A DNA stretch of 64,000 nucleotides from Echinometra lucunter (GCA_029962745.1 CM057166.1:943714-1007713); one strand, 5' to 3'; shown: positions 26,029-39,434, counted from the first letter of the stretch. Notes: generated from the letters alone by a model not told the origin. A program made the numbers and translations.

Positions 26029-28094
26029 AGAAGGACAATTCTAAAATGCATCTCTTCCAAAGCTCAGTGACATCAAGAAAACTGACCCTTCAATTAGTTT
26101 GTCATGATCAATAATGATACCCTGAACTTACCAGTAGTCTAAAGATAGAGTAATTCAGCTAAGACTTCCGCATGGTGAATAAGTCTTCCTTAAATGATGA
26201 TACAATTAATTTCTATTCAAGAAGGTTTATGGGCAGAATGATACTGGCATGGTTTTCCCCAGGTCAATGCCATTGCTATGGTCATACAGTAAAAGACAAT
26301 CACTCAAGAGGAAATAGATATGATATGAGCTTTACAGATTCATAGAAAAAGTTTGTTGATCCCTCTCTGCTTTGTTTATATTCTCTCTTTTGGTTTCACA
26401 TGATCAGCATAATTCACTTCTTGTCAGGATATCAGTTGATACATACCAGTAGTCATTATTTGGACTTCCCACATTTGAATACACTTATGCAAACATGATA
26501 TCATCCCTCTACTCCAACACAAAATATATGGGATATTTCCCTAAATTCTTACATTTTAAGATTTCTGATAAGTGGATGGGATAGAACAAAAATTAACAAT
26601 ACTTGCACAGCTTCTGCTCTCTTATCACAAGAAAAAAAAATTATCATTGAACTTCTATATAATACTACAGCCTACGCTGACAATTCATGTGTATTTATAG
26701 CTTTGCTATAACAAAATTTAGTATGATAGCATATCTTAATGGGTATTCTATCCATGAAAAATATGTTACATAATTATATGCTTTTGCTGATGTTGCTGCT
26801 GCTTTTTTTTCTATGTTAGAACGTTACATTTAGTTAATATCCTGATGCAAATTGTAGTGAAAGGATTTTAGTAGCTTATCATCCTCCTCACACAGAATTT
26901 CCTTTCTGTTTGATATCCAGCATTTTACAGGCAAATCATGCACTTTTTCTGAAGTCAGTTATGCATGCATTTTTGATGGATTTGGTTGCCCATAACAACT
27001 AGGCTATCCTAACGACCTTGAGGATCATCTACAAAATATCGATGACCTCTAGGACTCACGTCAACTTCCTGTAACAGTACAACAATGGATTCCATTGATA
27101 TCCTGTATGAAAAACATCGGCAACAAAATACATAACACTATTCCATCAAAGAAAACCATTACAAAGACTTTCTATTCGAGGGCAGTTTCATTCCTGTATG
27201 GTATTAACAATGTGGAAATTGTTATGCAACGTGGCCTTGTAATGTTCGCATTACAAGGCGTAAAGCTACACGTATTGGAACTGCATGAGGAGGATTTCCT
27301 CAAAGACCTTCAACAAGTATTTAATCAGTATTTCTGTCTAGCAATAGGGCAAAATAAAATCAAATAAAAATTCCTTTATATGAACTACCGGTACAGAGAA
27401 AAAAAAAAACCTCTTGATATTTTATGCAACACATTCATGTACATCATGAACAATATCCTCACTAAGTGATTTACCATACTAACTTGGCATGATCACATCA
27501 GTTTGCTTATATAATGACCTTCAACTTCCTCTACAAGTAGGCCACACTTTTACAGAATTGCATAAAATTTGAAAAGTAATATACTAATTCTCAATTAAAA
27601 GAATGGCAACAAAGTATGACTGTACATGTAGGATGGTCATAAAAGTGTTTGTTATATCAGCCTACAGGCATACATGTATCTCTCACTGAAATATTTTATA
27701 TTTTTGCAACAAAGACTGAATAATGCGGTGTAAACTACTCAACAGAAATGACGCAGTTGAAGATAACAATAGACCTACGCAGTTGACAACAATGTTTGCA
27801 AGTTTTCCATTGATGGAATCACATGTTAAAAATTCTAATATGACTTAATAGAAATGACCTACTTAATAGATCTAATAGATCTATCAGTTTCTAATAAAGT
27901 CGTATACAACTTTTTTACATTCACAGGATGACAATTAAATGTGCAATATATTTGATAGACCTTAGACTTGCTGACATCATTGTGTAGAGTAATATCAGAG
28001 AATAACAATTCAAGAATGCTCTTTTGATCATAGGAAGCCTTGAGCCTGTATCTTTTATTATCTCTGCATAGGGAGATAATGCATAGAATTTTGA
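26024..28094. other. Gene-free stretch
   Basis: An open frame of 90 codons at 27095-27367 has no recognisable motif and no clear flanking splice sites. Nothing else supported. Confidence 0.4.
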
Positions 28095-28245
28095 CAATGG
28101 CTTTCAGATCAGCGGTCAATGGTACGAGGGGTGATGCAATGAACTTACTTTGGTCCAAATCCTTGACCATGTTCAACTTGAACAGTCATGAATATTCAAT
28201 AGAAAACAATCTTGTCCATGAGCTGTGAAGTACTGGCACTGAGGA
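28095..28245 (+). repeat. Duplicated segment, copy 1
   Basis: Contains GGTCAATGGTACGAGG, GGTCCAAATCCTTGACC and TTCAACTTGAACAGTCATGA. The same order of phrases is found at 28997-29150. It overlaps open frames on both strands, none recognised. Confidence 0.75.
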
Positions 28246-28522
28246 CATAAACATGTATTTGCCTTGGCCATCTGAATACATGCCTGAAATTCCTTGCTAG
28301 CCCCTTGCTTTCCATTTACCCCTTTCATTCTTGCTCTATCACTCTCTCTTTCTCTATTTCCCACTTGATATTCTGATAGATACTATATTCTTTTTCTGTA
28401 AGTTTTGTTCAACAGCTATGTATCAAATTGATAAATTCAGGTTTATTCTTTCCCATCTCATATTTCCTAAAGCTTCAACTTCTACTTTTAATGTACCTTA
28501 CTTGTTTTTTCTTTTTCTTTTT

Positions 28523-28587
28523 TGATACATCAATTTATTGATACTTCATCAATTTATTGATAGTTCATCAATTTATTGATACTTCAG
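28523..28587 (+). repeat. 19 bp tandem repeat, three units
   Basis: TGATACTTCATCAATTTAT units at 28523 (shortened), 28539 and 28558, plus a partial at 28577. Each contains the palindrome ATCAATTTATTGAT in part. Confidence 0.9.
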
Positions 28588-28646
28588 CAATAAAAGAAAG
28601 GATACAACAAATCATAGACAAACAAAGGTGAATGTTAAAGCCAGTG

Positions 28647-28790
28647 GCCCCATTTCATAAAACTTGTTATTGATAACAATTTGCAATAACTGTTATATGC
28701 AGCTGAAATCCTTGCATCTGATTGGCTGCCAGCAAATTTGTCATAGAAATATGACAGTTGTTACTGATAACAAGTTTTATGAAACGGGGC
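28647..28790 (+). mobile_element. Fold-back MITE copy 1 (GCCCCATTTCATAAAAC ends)
   Basis: 144 bp with long inverted ends: GCCCCATTTCATAAAACTTG at the left and its near-complement ending AAACGGGGC at the right. Internal CTGAAATCCTTGCATCTGAT and TGGCTG are shared with the copy at 37.36 kb. No coding capacity. Confidence 0.85.
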
Positions 28791-28996
28791 TCAAGACTTG
28801 ACCTGATTAATGGTCCATGCAGGGAAGGTGACATAATCATTAATATAATATACACACTTCAAATTAACAATGTTGTTATACAAATCATTTCATGTGATAA
28901 TTGTTATAGAATATTGAAAATCATAAAATGTTGAGTTAATTTGTTTTTTATTATCCTCCACATCAGAGAGAATAATACCAAAGATCACGTTGATAA

Positions 28997-29150
28997 GAAT
29001 GGCTTTGGACTACAAGCTCTACATCGGTCAATGGCACCAAGATGACGCAATCATCTTGCATTGGTCCAAATCCTTGACCCTATTCAACTTGAACAATCAA
29101 TGAACATTCAATAGGAGTGACCTTGTCTATGACATAGGAAGAACTGGCAC
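28997..29150 (+). repeat. Duplicated segment, copy 2
   Basis: Contains GGTCAATGGCACCAAG, GGTCCAAATCCTTGACCC and TTCAACTTGAACAATCAATG, colinear with copy 1 about 900 bp upstream. Weaker similarity extends into CT-rich flanks on the right of both copies. Confidence 0.75.
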
Positions 29151-29356
29151 TTCATCCAGAATTCCAGATGTAGATGATTTGTTGTTAATTTGAATGAATG
29201 AATGAATGAAATTCCTTGCAGGCCAGCCCCTCCCCTCTCATTCACCTTCAATTGTTTCTGTCGTCAGCAGGACGATGATTCTATGTCAAAATTTAGACAG
29301 AACATCTGTAAACGACTTTGTCCCTTCCAACTTTGGCAGATGATCAATCCTATAAC

Positions 29357-29526
29357 CTTTCTCTCTCTTTCTATTTTTCCCTTTCTCTCTCTTCCCCTTG
29401 CCTCCCATCTCTCTCTCTCTCTCTCCTTTCTCTCTCACTCTCTCTCCCTCCCTCATTTCTTCTCCCTCTCTAGAATCTAGGCCTCATTATCTCTTTCTCT
29501 CCTCGTATCTCTCTCTCTTTCTCTCC

Positions 29527-29561
<35 letters not shown>

Positions 29562-29562
29562 A
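29357..29562 (+). repeat. Pyrimidine-rich CT block
   Basis: CTCTCTCT with short interruptions over ~200 bp. The Ser/Leu-rich open frames are compositional. Confidence 0.85.
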
Positions 29563-30264
29563 CATCTCTTCTACAAGTAGGCCTACTTCTTCTTTTCCTT
29601 TCTCTGTCTTTAAATTGCCCTTCTTCATTTCATTTAAATGAAACTCATAGTCCTACTATAGAAATTACAGGATTTTTTAAAATGTTTTATGTTGTTGTAG
29701 TTGTTGTTGTTATTCAAAAAGCAGCTGGGGCCAACATTTAAGTTTGCATGTACATGTGTAGACATCTGAAAATTATCTGAATATTGTACATATATGATAT
29801 AAACATGGAAGAAAACCTCAATTGCTACAAATTTTCATGCAACCTGTTTCCTGTGATTAATCAATATGAAAGTGAGCAAAATAGGCCAATCTGTGTCACA
29901 ATTCTAACCATCTGTGGTCTAATGCCCACATAATGACCGGCTTGACCGGTTGATTAGTAGGTCGTCTTGATCCACAAACACTCCATACATAGCCTTGACC
30001 CGTCTAGCTTGGCTGAATGGCTTGGGTCAGTGCATTGTGGGTAAACACTGCACAGTCAGCCTTCAGTGATAGACTCTATACAGACAGGCTTCAGCTGCAT
30101 GCATGCAAGAAGAACTGGTCCAGTCTAGTCTTCAGGCACAGACTTCAGATTATGACAATGACTGTGAACAAACAGTAAAATACAGTACCTTGAACCCGCA
30201 ATAGGCTTGTAAACTGACCAGTGTGAACACCATCAAAAAGAGTACAAGTGATGAACACTGTAAG

Positions 30265-30605
30265 ATTGAGGAGACACAACCACCTCGTCCCCCGCCCCCC
30301 ACATCAAAGGGGCAAAGTGGGTGTACCCTATGCATATACACTGCAACTGCCCATTAATTAACTGTGCATTTTTGTTAATCGTGCCCGTTATCCATTTAAA
30401 AGAATTTTTATATCCACTGCCTCTCCAAGTGTTGGATTAAGGAGACACAACCAGCCCATGCCCCCCCCCCCCCCCATATTAAGGGCATAATGGGTAAAGC
30501 TTATGAACATACATGTACCTACATGTGTAACACTGTAAATGCCCCCTTAAATGATTTGGTTTAATTGGTGCCCCTATCCATTTATAAAATCATGGAGCCA
30601 CTGCC
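30265..30605 (+). repeat. ~170 bp tandem duplication
   Basis: Two head-to-tail copies, each beginning GGAGACACAACCA, then a C run. Each continues with GGGYAAAGTGGGT/ATGGGTAAAG, CACTGYAAMTGCCC, TGCCCSTTATCCATTTA and CCACTGCCTYTCC. The copies are diverged. Confidence 0.75.
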
Positions 30606-33600
30606 TTTCCTAATTGCATTTATAGAATGTTTGTCATTAGCTTATCATGCTACAGTCCTACATGAATCTATCGTGGAATACAAGGCCTACGTTTATGTTT
30701 TTCTACTTGGTAAAACGTTACAGCTAACTTTCTTATATACATGTATATGTATTCTTATGTGATGTGAATGAACAAAGGATGTAGATCCAGAGGGTCATGC
30801 CCACATATGACCTTCAGAGGAAGTGAAAGTGTGATGTCGTGTTCCTCATGTTGTTGTCGTTCACGTATCACAAGAATTACTATCTGCATGTTACGTTAAG
30901 AGGAATAAGGACCAAATCAAAGCTATGAAATATTCGTTTTCCCACTGTGAAGGATATCTACGTAGTTCCTGTTCAAGAAAAAAGGAAGTGTCTTCTCTTT
31001 GTCGGAAAACAACAGACAATCGACAATTCTAACAGATCTTGGTCCTCTTGATGCTAGGGCTTTGACCTATGTGAGATCATTATCAAAAATGAAAGTAGGA
31101 TTATGACTGTCAAAATAATCAAATCCAAAAAGTTAAAACTGACAAATGAAACTCCATTGTGCTGCAATCTTTCATGTACTTTCCTACAAGTTCAACCACA
31201 CAAACACTCTTCTGCCTGTTTAGCTATAATTTCTATAGTACAAGATAAAAGGAATATATCGAGGGTTCAGTGCAACAAAGGGCTATCTGCATTTTTGGAA
31301 ATTTTGATAAATCTTGAAATGAAGATTTGTTGCACTGACACACTGCAGTTTAAAGCTGATAGCCATATCTATTTTGGGTGATACCCAGCTGCAGCAAAGT
31401 TTGCTGTAGAAACCATTATTAGCAATGGATTCCTGGTCTCTACTGGATCATTTTGATTTTGAAATCTCATTTTGACCAAAAATGCACTAAACCCTCAATA
31501 TAGAAGAAAAAACTAAAACCTTTGTCTTGCCCAATAGAATGGTAAAATAAATATGTAGTTAGTCAAAACCCTCACAACTGCTCCAAAACATTCAAAAAAA
31601 TGAATCCATTTTTTTAATATCTATCAATATTCATCTCCATTAACACTTCAAGTCCTACATGTATCAAAATGATGCACTTTTATCAAACACATTTCTTTTG
31701 GGGATCAAGAATGCTCATATACATGTAGCACAGTAAAATCTCTTTCAATGTTGTAGCTCTTTGTGTTGTTTTCATTACAAATGTATACCCAAAGCATCAT
31801 TAATCAGACGATAAACGCTTGAGCAAATTTACCTTGTAAATCAGTTTGCTTACCTTCTCCAAAAGCCCTACAAAAAGGCCTTCTGGTAGGTTCAATTGAT
31901 TGTAAATATCCTAGACTTGCAAAGATTGTTTGAAGGACCTAATTGCCAGATAGACCCCTCCCCTCCCCTCCTTTCAAAAAGTTTGTGACTCAACAAGGAT
32001 AGATTGTGTTACTAACTCAAGGTGATTTGCACTTTGGTTAGCCTTTGTGTAACAGAATCACTAACTCCCATACAGCATACTCTCATACCCCATGTTGGTA
32101 AAACAATTGCAACGAGTGGACTCTTCCAATTACATCGGAATGTTGGTCACGTTCAGGTGAGACCAAAAACCCAGACGTGGCTGGAAGTTGGGTGTAAAGG
32201 TTTTATAATACTTGAGGTGTTGCTTATTTATTAACAAGTTGCTCTAAATTAGTTCTTCCTAATGGACAATGTGTGATAGAGTCAGGCGAGGTTGCCACTC
32301 CTGTGTAAGTTGGTTTATACCAAGGACACAGAGTTCATCCAGAGGTTAATCGTTCAAGTTCACCAACCTGAGGAAGTGCACTATTTGGGGCATAATTTGA
32401 AGGGAAGGTCTGAGTAACACTGTGAGCAAACTTGCCTTTGATAAACGACAGCTTCCCCCCAAAACAGCAACATCTTTAGATTAAGTTGTTGAATAAATAG
32501 ATTGCTAGTGGACCTGTCTGATCTGAGTTCCTACTGTATCAGTTCCATATACAGTATGCTTATATGTTACTTCATCTGTACTCACAGGTCTCTTGAAAGT
32601 CTCTATCAAGCATCTCTTGTGTATTTCAAATGTACTATACACTCCAATGGTAAAATACAGCCTATCGAGCTGGTCAGTGAGATCATAATAATAATGATGG
32701 CTTCTGCTCAGGTCTATCTCGTGTAACGCTCATGGCACTCCTAAAACATACAGTCCAATTTGATACTTAAATCAGAATTTGAAGCATTTTACTAAGTTTT
32801 CGGCTAAATTAGTAAAATACTATTTCAATCTAGTCTTTTGGCTAAGTATTTTACTCTAAATCTAAGACAGCCACATACTACTTCTGCAAAAACCAGTTCA
32901 TTGTTATCTCTATACCACTATTTTATAATTGAAGATCCCTTAAATTAATTTATGCAAATGAACTGACACACGTCAATAGCACTGCTATGGGAATAACTTC
33001 ATTTACCGTAAATGAATCTCACAGAGAACACACAGATCACCAGCAAACACAACAAGCCAGTATTCTTGGTGACGTGTAATTCTGTACTATAACAAAATCA
33101 ACAGAAATTGTGAAGAGAAAGAGAGCAGATATAGACAATGACGCATATATGTACACGTTAGGCATGTACACTGATCTTTAAAAAGAGAAAGGCCATGCAA
33201 TACCGGATATTCAGTCACTTATTTTCTTGTGAAATGTTGTACCAATAGGCAATATCACACCAAAAATACTGAATACAAATAAGCAACACAATCGGGGGAA
33301 AGAAATAAAATTCCATGCAACCCATATGGTAAACGGAACTGTAAACAAGAGGAATTTCAGAGAAAGCTAAAATAAGAGATAATCTGGAAGAAAGGTTTAA
33401 GTCTTGCAGAAGAGAAAACCTTATTTCACTATTTACAATCACACTTTACGTTTGCTATGAAACGATGCATGCCTTTGCAATATTGCGTTGTTAATTACAA
33501 TAGGGATATTCTCATTCTCACCTGCCTCTCACATAGTTCCTGAAGACCAATTATTCAATTCTGCCTTCGCCTTAGCATATTCCCCATCACACAGCCATAG

Positions 33601-33769
33601 CTATACAGTCATTGCGATATTTTTAGGCAAACCGGAATACAGTCAGGCTCCATTTTCCCCTTACACCTATTTCTGTCTTGCTCTATCATAGCTCTTTTTC
33701 CCTTTACATCCTCTCCCCTTTCTTCTTTGCCACCCCCCCCCCCCTTCATCTCTCACTCTCTCCACCAAT
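30606..33769. other. Gene-free stretch
   Basis: AT-rich. Short open frames (for example 31103-31381) without recognisable domains. No repeat structure detected by eye. Confidence 0.4.
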
Positions 33770-34055
33770 ACTCCACCCATTTCTCTAATGTACATCTGTC
33801 TCATTCTCTCTCTCTCTCTCTCTCTATCTCTCTTATTCTCTGTTAACAATGCTCTTCCTTTCTAACCCAGCTCCCCTCCCTATCCATCTCCCTCCCCCAC
33901 CACTTCCCCTCTCATTCTTACTCCCTCTTATCTCTCTCTCTCTCTCTCTGTGTCTCTCCCTCTCTTTTCATCTCTCTCTTTCTCTGTTTCCCTCTCTCTC
34001 CATTAATTTCCCCCTCTCTCTCCATTCATCTCTCTCTCTTCCTCTCCCACCTTGA
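33770..34055 (+). repeat. Pyrimidine-rich CT block
   Basis: CTCTCTCT with CCCTCC interruptions. About 700 bp downstream lies a GA-rich block of opposite strand composition. Confidence 0.8.
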
Positions 34056-34734
34056 GAGCCTAGCTTTTGTCTCATCAACGTTCTGATGACTCACTCCCAT
34101 TCAAGCCAAGCACGTTGCTATGACAACTGCATCCATGTAATACTAAATGATGCCTAAGATCTGATGAATGGCAGGAGATGAATAATTGCTATGAGGTGAA
34201 AACGATACCAAGCAAATGGATATGGAATTCTTAATGAATTACTGTTGCAAGTCAAAGTAAAATTTGTACGGAGAGTGAATTTTTATGGGGGCATCAGGTA
34301 CAGCATGATTTTTACAAGGCAATGAAGATAAAGAAAATTTTGGTCTGTGCATTATTGTCTCGAGTATTGATCTTTCTGTGTAATAAATAGGAACTTTACA
34401 TTTCTGAATTTCAGGTAAAAAATTAGAATTAGATTTTAAATGTAGGTACATGTAGTTACTGCTTTATCAACAACAAGTGTGGGAGTTTATATTTGGCATA
34501 TTCATAAATTAACATCTTTTCTTTTTATAATTAGCTTGTCTAATGAACACTATGTCTATAGCCTAGATCATTAACTGACTGGAATACAACTTTCCCTAAA
34601 ATTTGATAGGCTACAAGTTTATGTTGCTACATGTAAATTCAAGCATTGCATGGTAGTGACTAAAGAGGGAGACATTAAATATTGTCAGACAGCGTGACAT
34701 CTATCATCTACCCAGCTTACAGAAAGAATAGATA

Positions 34735-34945
34735 GAGGCCAGAGAGAAGGGGGAAGAAATAAGGAAGACAAAGGAAGACAGAGAAAGGGAGAGAGGGAGA
34801 GAGAGAGAGGAGAGAGAGAGGGGAGACATACAGAGATGAACTGGGAAAAACAGAGACAGATAGAGACAAAGATATAAGGAGAGAGAGAGAGAGAAAGACA
34901 GTGTACGACAGAGAAAGGGAAGAGAGAAAGAGCAGATGAAAAGAT
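34735..34945 (+). repeat. Purine-rich GA block
   Basis: GAGAGAGAGA and GACAGAGAAAGGGA phrases over ~200 bp. Confidence 0.8.
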
Positions 34946-36757
34946 CAGGAAGAGATGATAGTGAATTCCACTTTAAGTTCTAAAAATTTAACAAAATGCC
35001 CCCTTCCCCATCAGAATTTTTTTCAAAAAGAATTATGACAACTCTCAAGAAAAGTGGGTGTCAAGTATGAGTCAGCATACTCATTGGTGAAAAGAAATAA
35101 AGAAATCTGATGGATCTGGAATACCAAGGCTAATCCAGGTTGGACCATAAAGCAATACATGGCCTATGGCAACATTGGCTGGTTTCATATTTGTGAGGGT
35201 TGTATACATGTTGCTGCCAGCTTGCATTGCCTGCCAGTCAATAATGATAATCCCTTGGAAGAGTGTGAATCAGAATTGATCACATTGCTAAAATCGTCTC
35301 CGGTCTGCTGGGCGCCTCTCTTGACCTTTTTCGGAAACATTCTCCACACATGTTCCCCCGTTACAGATGACAAGTGATGACATCATACAAACTTAACTGA
35401 TTTCAATTAAAAAGGGAGTGTTATGTTACTCATAGGTGATGACCTTAAGCAATGATGAGATGCTTCCTTACAGAATACATGTAAAGATCATTCTGGGCAA
35501 AACATTCCATATCATAATTTTGACGACAGAAGAGACAGACATTTCCAGAGAAGAACATGCAAGAAAGTTTGATCTTAAAAGCACAGGGGAATCGTTTCTT
35601 TGAAGTGAATTTGAAATGAACTAGGATACATGTAATGCTATTAGTGATGTAAGTGAATTAATGTCATTGTCACATGACCTATTTGCAAACTTGGTATTTT
35701 CAAGCCACCTTTTGATGATTTCACCTTCAAAAATTTCATAGCTCTCTTTCTATCCTTTTTTTCCCTCTCCAACTTTTCACTACTCGAGTTTCTTTCTTTT
35801 TGGCTTTTCCTTGTTTGTTTTTTTGTACTTTCATTCAAAACAACTTCTAGTAAGTTTGGGTCCAATTCTATTGAACATCTTACTAAGCATGAAAGAAGAT
35901 TATAATCCTAGGGTTTATGAGCCCTTATCGATAACAATGGTTACACAAGATATTCAAATAAAAGTGCAATCTAAAGCTGTCCTTTCTAAACATACATAAG
36001 CATGCTAAAACATAAATATATACACAAGACTGAATGGATTACCTTACTACCTTTGACTGAAAACCTCAATATATTATCATTATCATTACTCATGAGTTCT
36101 TAATCACCCTTTCAAATGTCAAAGACAGTATCACTTTCCAGAAAACAACATTCATCAGTGGAAAATAATGAATAAAGATTCTACTTCTAATTCCAGATTT
36201 TATTTTTTTTTTTCAAATCACAGACATTTCCATAATGAGTCTTGAGAGAATGATTTTTCAAAAAGATACCGATAATGTAACCATCCATATTACATTGATT
36301 CCAGTAACCTTTACCTTTTGGGGACTGATTAAGTTATCATTTCCCTCTTTCGTTTATTTCTCATTGTTCAGAATCCATGCAATGAATAAAGCTTAAGATG
36401 CATTTTCTGGGAATCATGATTCTTTCTTCCAGTAGATTATTATGTATCACATTACTGGAAATTGCCATGATAGAGTTTTTGCATACCGGAATCGTGATGG
36501 AAAATACCCCCATGTACAATTGTCTTTGTTCTCCAATTCATTTTCTAGTTCAATTGGGTCTTTTCAGTTGTGATTTCCAGGGAAATGAGTTTGTATAAAA
36601 CCCTATTTCATCATTAATGCTTGTTTTACATTGGGCCTACCTGAATAGGTCAATAAATCCACACTAGTTTCAGCTAATATTGATTTCTTCCTGAAACACT
36701 TAACTCATGGTTGTCTTTCTGAAGATTAATTAGTAATCAATCACAGCACTTCTCAAT
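34946..36757. other. Gene-free stretch
   Basis: Overlapping short frames on both strands near 35159-35377 are unrecognised. No repeat family seen. Confidence 0.4.
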
Positions 36758-37170
36758 CAGTGGTTCGCAAAGCTTTTTCAGGTGGGCTGCAAGCTCAGTC
36801 CAAAATATTTTGGAAAAGAATTCTTTAATTCAGCTTTACTGTTAACATTAAATTGAACTACATTTATTAAACATATCAAAATAACATCAACAGTTGTGGA
36901 TTATCGTCAATGCAATGTGCTAAACATTTTCGAAGATTTCTGTACATTTGGGGTGGGGGTATTATACCAATCTTTCATTTACTGCAACCATACATGTAGG
37001 TTGGACTTTGTAATGTAATGTAGGTAATGTAGTGGTCCAGATGTTTTAATGATTTTTTTTTTCTCATTGAGATTCTGTGAGGTGGGCCTCAAAATATTTT
37101 TAAGAATAAAGGTGGGCCTCGAAAAAAAAATTTAATAGCGCAAAGTGGTAAAAAAGGTTGAGAAGCACTG
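36758..37170 (+). mobile_element. Charlie-like hAT remnant (non-autonomous)
   Basis: The left end CAGTGGTTCGCAAAGCTTTT and the right end, read in reverse, CAGTGCTTCTCAACCTTTTT match each other. They also resemble the CAGTGGTTCTCAAACTTTTT-type ends known from Charlie-group hAT elements. Internal GGTGGGCTGCAAG and GGTGGGCCTC phrases fit too. No transposase frame, and the 8 bp flanks (TTCTCAAT and ATCTATTA) do not match, so the copy is old or the boundaries are off by a few bases. Confidence 0.65.
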
Positions 37171-37356
37171 ATCTATTACATGCTGATAGTGAGACGTACT
37201 GGCTGAAATTTATGAGCTTCACTCGATAATTGCCAATTGCGGCCAAAGATCATTTTATAGGAAAAGTCTTCTGGAAATCAAAACATTCCTATATTTATCT
37301 GCGATACTCCTCTTCCGTTTTGATCTGAAACAGCTCCATCTAAAGGAAACACAACA

Positions 37357-37504
37357 GGGCCCTGTTTCATAAAACTTGTTATCAATAACAAGTTGCAATA
37401 ACTGTTATAAGCTACTGAAATCCTTGCATTTGATTGGCTGAGAGCAAATTTTTCATAGTAATGTGGCAGTTGTTACTGATAACAAGTTTTATGAAATGGG
37501 GCCC
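37357..37504 (+). mobile_element. Fold-back MITE copy 2 (GGGCCCTGTTTCATAAAAC ends)
   Basis: 148 bp with inverted ends GGGCCCTGTTTCATAAAAC and the complement ending AAATGGGGCCC. The interior matches copy 1 with few changes. Confidence 0.85.
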
Positions 37505-38197
37505 AGATGATGTGAATCATAGCTGCTAGGGTAATAATACACTATAGATCAGGAATTGCAGTAATATATTATTACACAAATCTTATAAAGATATCAGGAT
37601 GAGTAAGAAATGGTATTAAAGCTCATTTATCTAAACAGTGTTTTCAAATGGTTTCTTCATCAGGTTTTGGAGTTCTTTATCTCTAAATACATTTTCTCAC
37701 AAAACAAGACCATTCAGATTTAAGAATGGCTTGCATAATCCACATATATTACATTTTATATTTCCCTGCATGTACGGTATACACAGACTCTATAATTAAT
37801 TGTAGCTATGTGGTTGCTTGCAACCATGAACCCTGGTCTTTCATAATGTGGGTTCTGCAAACCACTCTTACACGTACGTATGTACACTTACTACTAGTAA
37901 CTAGGGCCCCTAATGTGTCCAAGAAAATTTTGGCGTGGCTTCAGTTCAATATAAGAAATGAAATTAATTGGAGGCTTGTATCTGGGTAAAGAGAAGCAAT
38001 ACAAACAAAAATGTATCGCTAAATACACAAGTGTATTGTATCATGGCATAGAATATCTTCAGTGAAATGTTCACTCCAATCGTTTGACCTTTCTGGGTCA
38101 TTTCCTTACAGAACTGCAAGAATAATTTCCTATTCCTGCACTTAACCTCACCCTATCTCACATGAATGCCAGAAGGATCTTAACTCATGCTCTTTAA

Positions 38198-38601
38198 CCC
38201 ATTCGTGACAGGAATTATTTAAAGCCTAATTTGATCAGCTTTTATTCTTCAAATTGGCAACACCAACATTTTTATTTTAGTGCTACATTTTTCTTATAAA
38301 ACGTCATGTATCTGAAATGAATATAAATTGACAGAAATTATGAGAAGTCAAAAAGTTGCCAATTTGCAGGGGAAAATGGTGATTTTAAACTTTCTATCAC
38401 ATTGCCAATTTAAGGATTTTAATGCTTATTTTCCTTTAAAAAAAAATTCAGCATCAAACAACGAATACTGACGCAACCAAAATGGGCAGTTTGGGTAGAA
38501 TTTTTTGCTCTTTCTACTCATGTATTTGGTATGATTTTTAGGGCTCTGCATCAAAAGATATTAGGCCAAACCACAAAATGTGGACCTCTGTCACGAATGG
38601 G
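38198..38601 (+). mobile_element. TTAA MITE, copy 6 (intact ends)
   Basis: 404 bp with perfect inverted termini and TTAA at 38194-38197 and 38602-38605. The internal frame seen in the other copies is broken here by a longer A run and a small deletion near GGGCAGTTTGGG. Confidence 0.88.
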
Positions 38602-39346
38602 TTAACATGTTCATACCCTTTTGGTACTGAGCAAACTGGTGTGATCACTTCAGATGAAAGTTTATCTACCAAACACAACCAAGCTGGAATAACAAAAGTC
38701 TCCTTCCACTCCTCAAGGATTTTGTTTTCTCTCCAGCAATATGGCAGATAATAGGAAATGATATGAGAAGAACAAAAGGCCAGATCTATTGTTCAATTAC
38801 TGACTGTGTATCAGTTGAAAATACAGACCACAATCCCAACCTTGTTCCACACAAAGAGTGTGAAATGCATTTTTTTCAAACATCACTTTATTGATAGTAC
38901 AAGTTTGCACAACAAAGGAAAAAAGATACAATGAAACAAAAAAAAATCTGGATAATTCAAACAACCCTACTGAGCTATCATATTGTGTTTTAGTATTTTG
39001 AGCAGAATAGGGGACTATGTACAAAGAAAACTTCAGAAGAGTTTTAATTTCTGACCATGTACATGTAAGATATTTCAATAATTAACACATAATTTTGTGA
39101 ATGAAATGTTCTCAAAACTGCCCTGTAATTTTCCAAGCACGCAAAGTTGAGATACTTTACTGCTGGCTATTTCTGCTGCCTATAGAGCACCAAAGCAATG
39201 ACGTCACTAAAAAACTTTTTTGGAATTTCAGAATTTCGGATACCATGTCTCGATGGAGCATGATGAAAAACATCCACAGCCCAAATTTTATGGGAATTGG
39301 CTCATGGGGACCCGATATGAGGCAACATGAATACCTACCTAGCCCT

Positions 39347-39403
39347 ACTGAAATCAGTGTAAATTGGCCAGTATGAACCAGGCCAATTTACACTGATTTC
39401 AGT
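39347..39403. repeat. 23 bp perfect hairpin, 11 bp loop
   Basis: The arm 39347-39369 (ACTGAAATCAGTGTAAATTG then GCC) is the exact complement of 39381-39403. It lies between the left outer arm and the inner element. Confidence 0.95.
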
Positions 39404-39434
39404 GGGGATATTTAGGCATTTATGTGGCCATACC

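Noticed and set aside
27095..27367. 90-codon frame starting MISCMKNIGNK
   Set aside because: Fair composition but no recognised domain, no clear splice sites and no repeat or homologue visible by eye.
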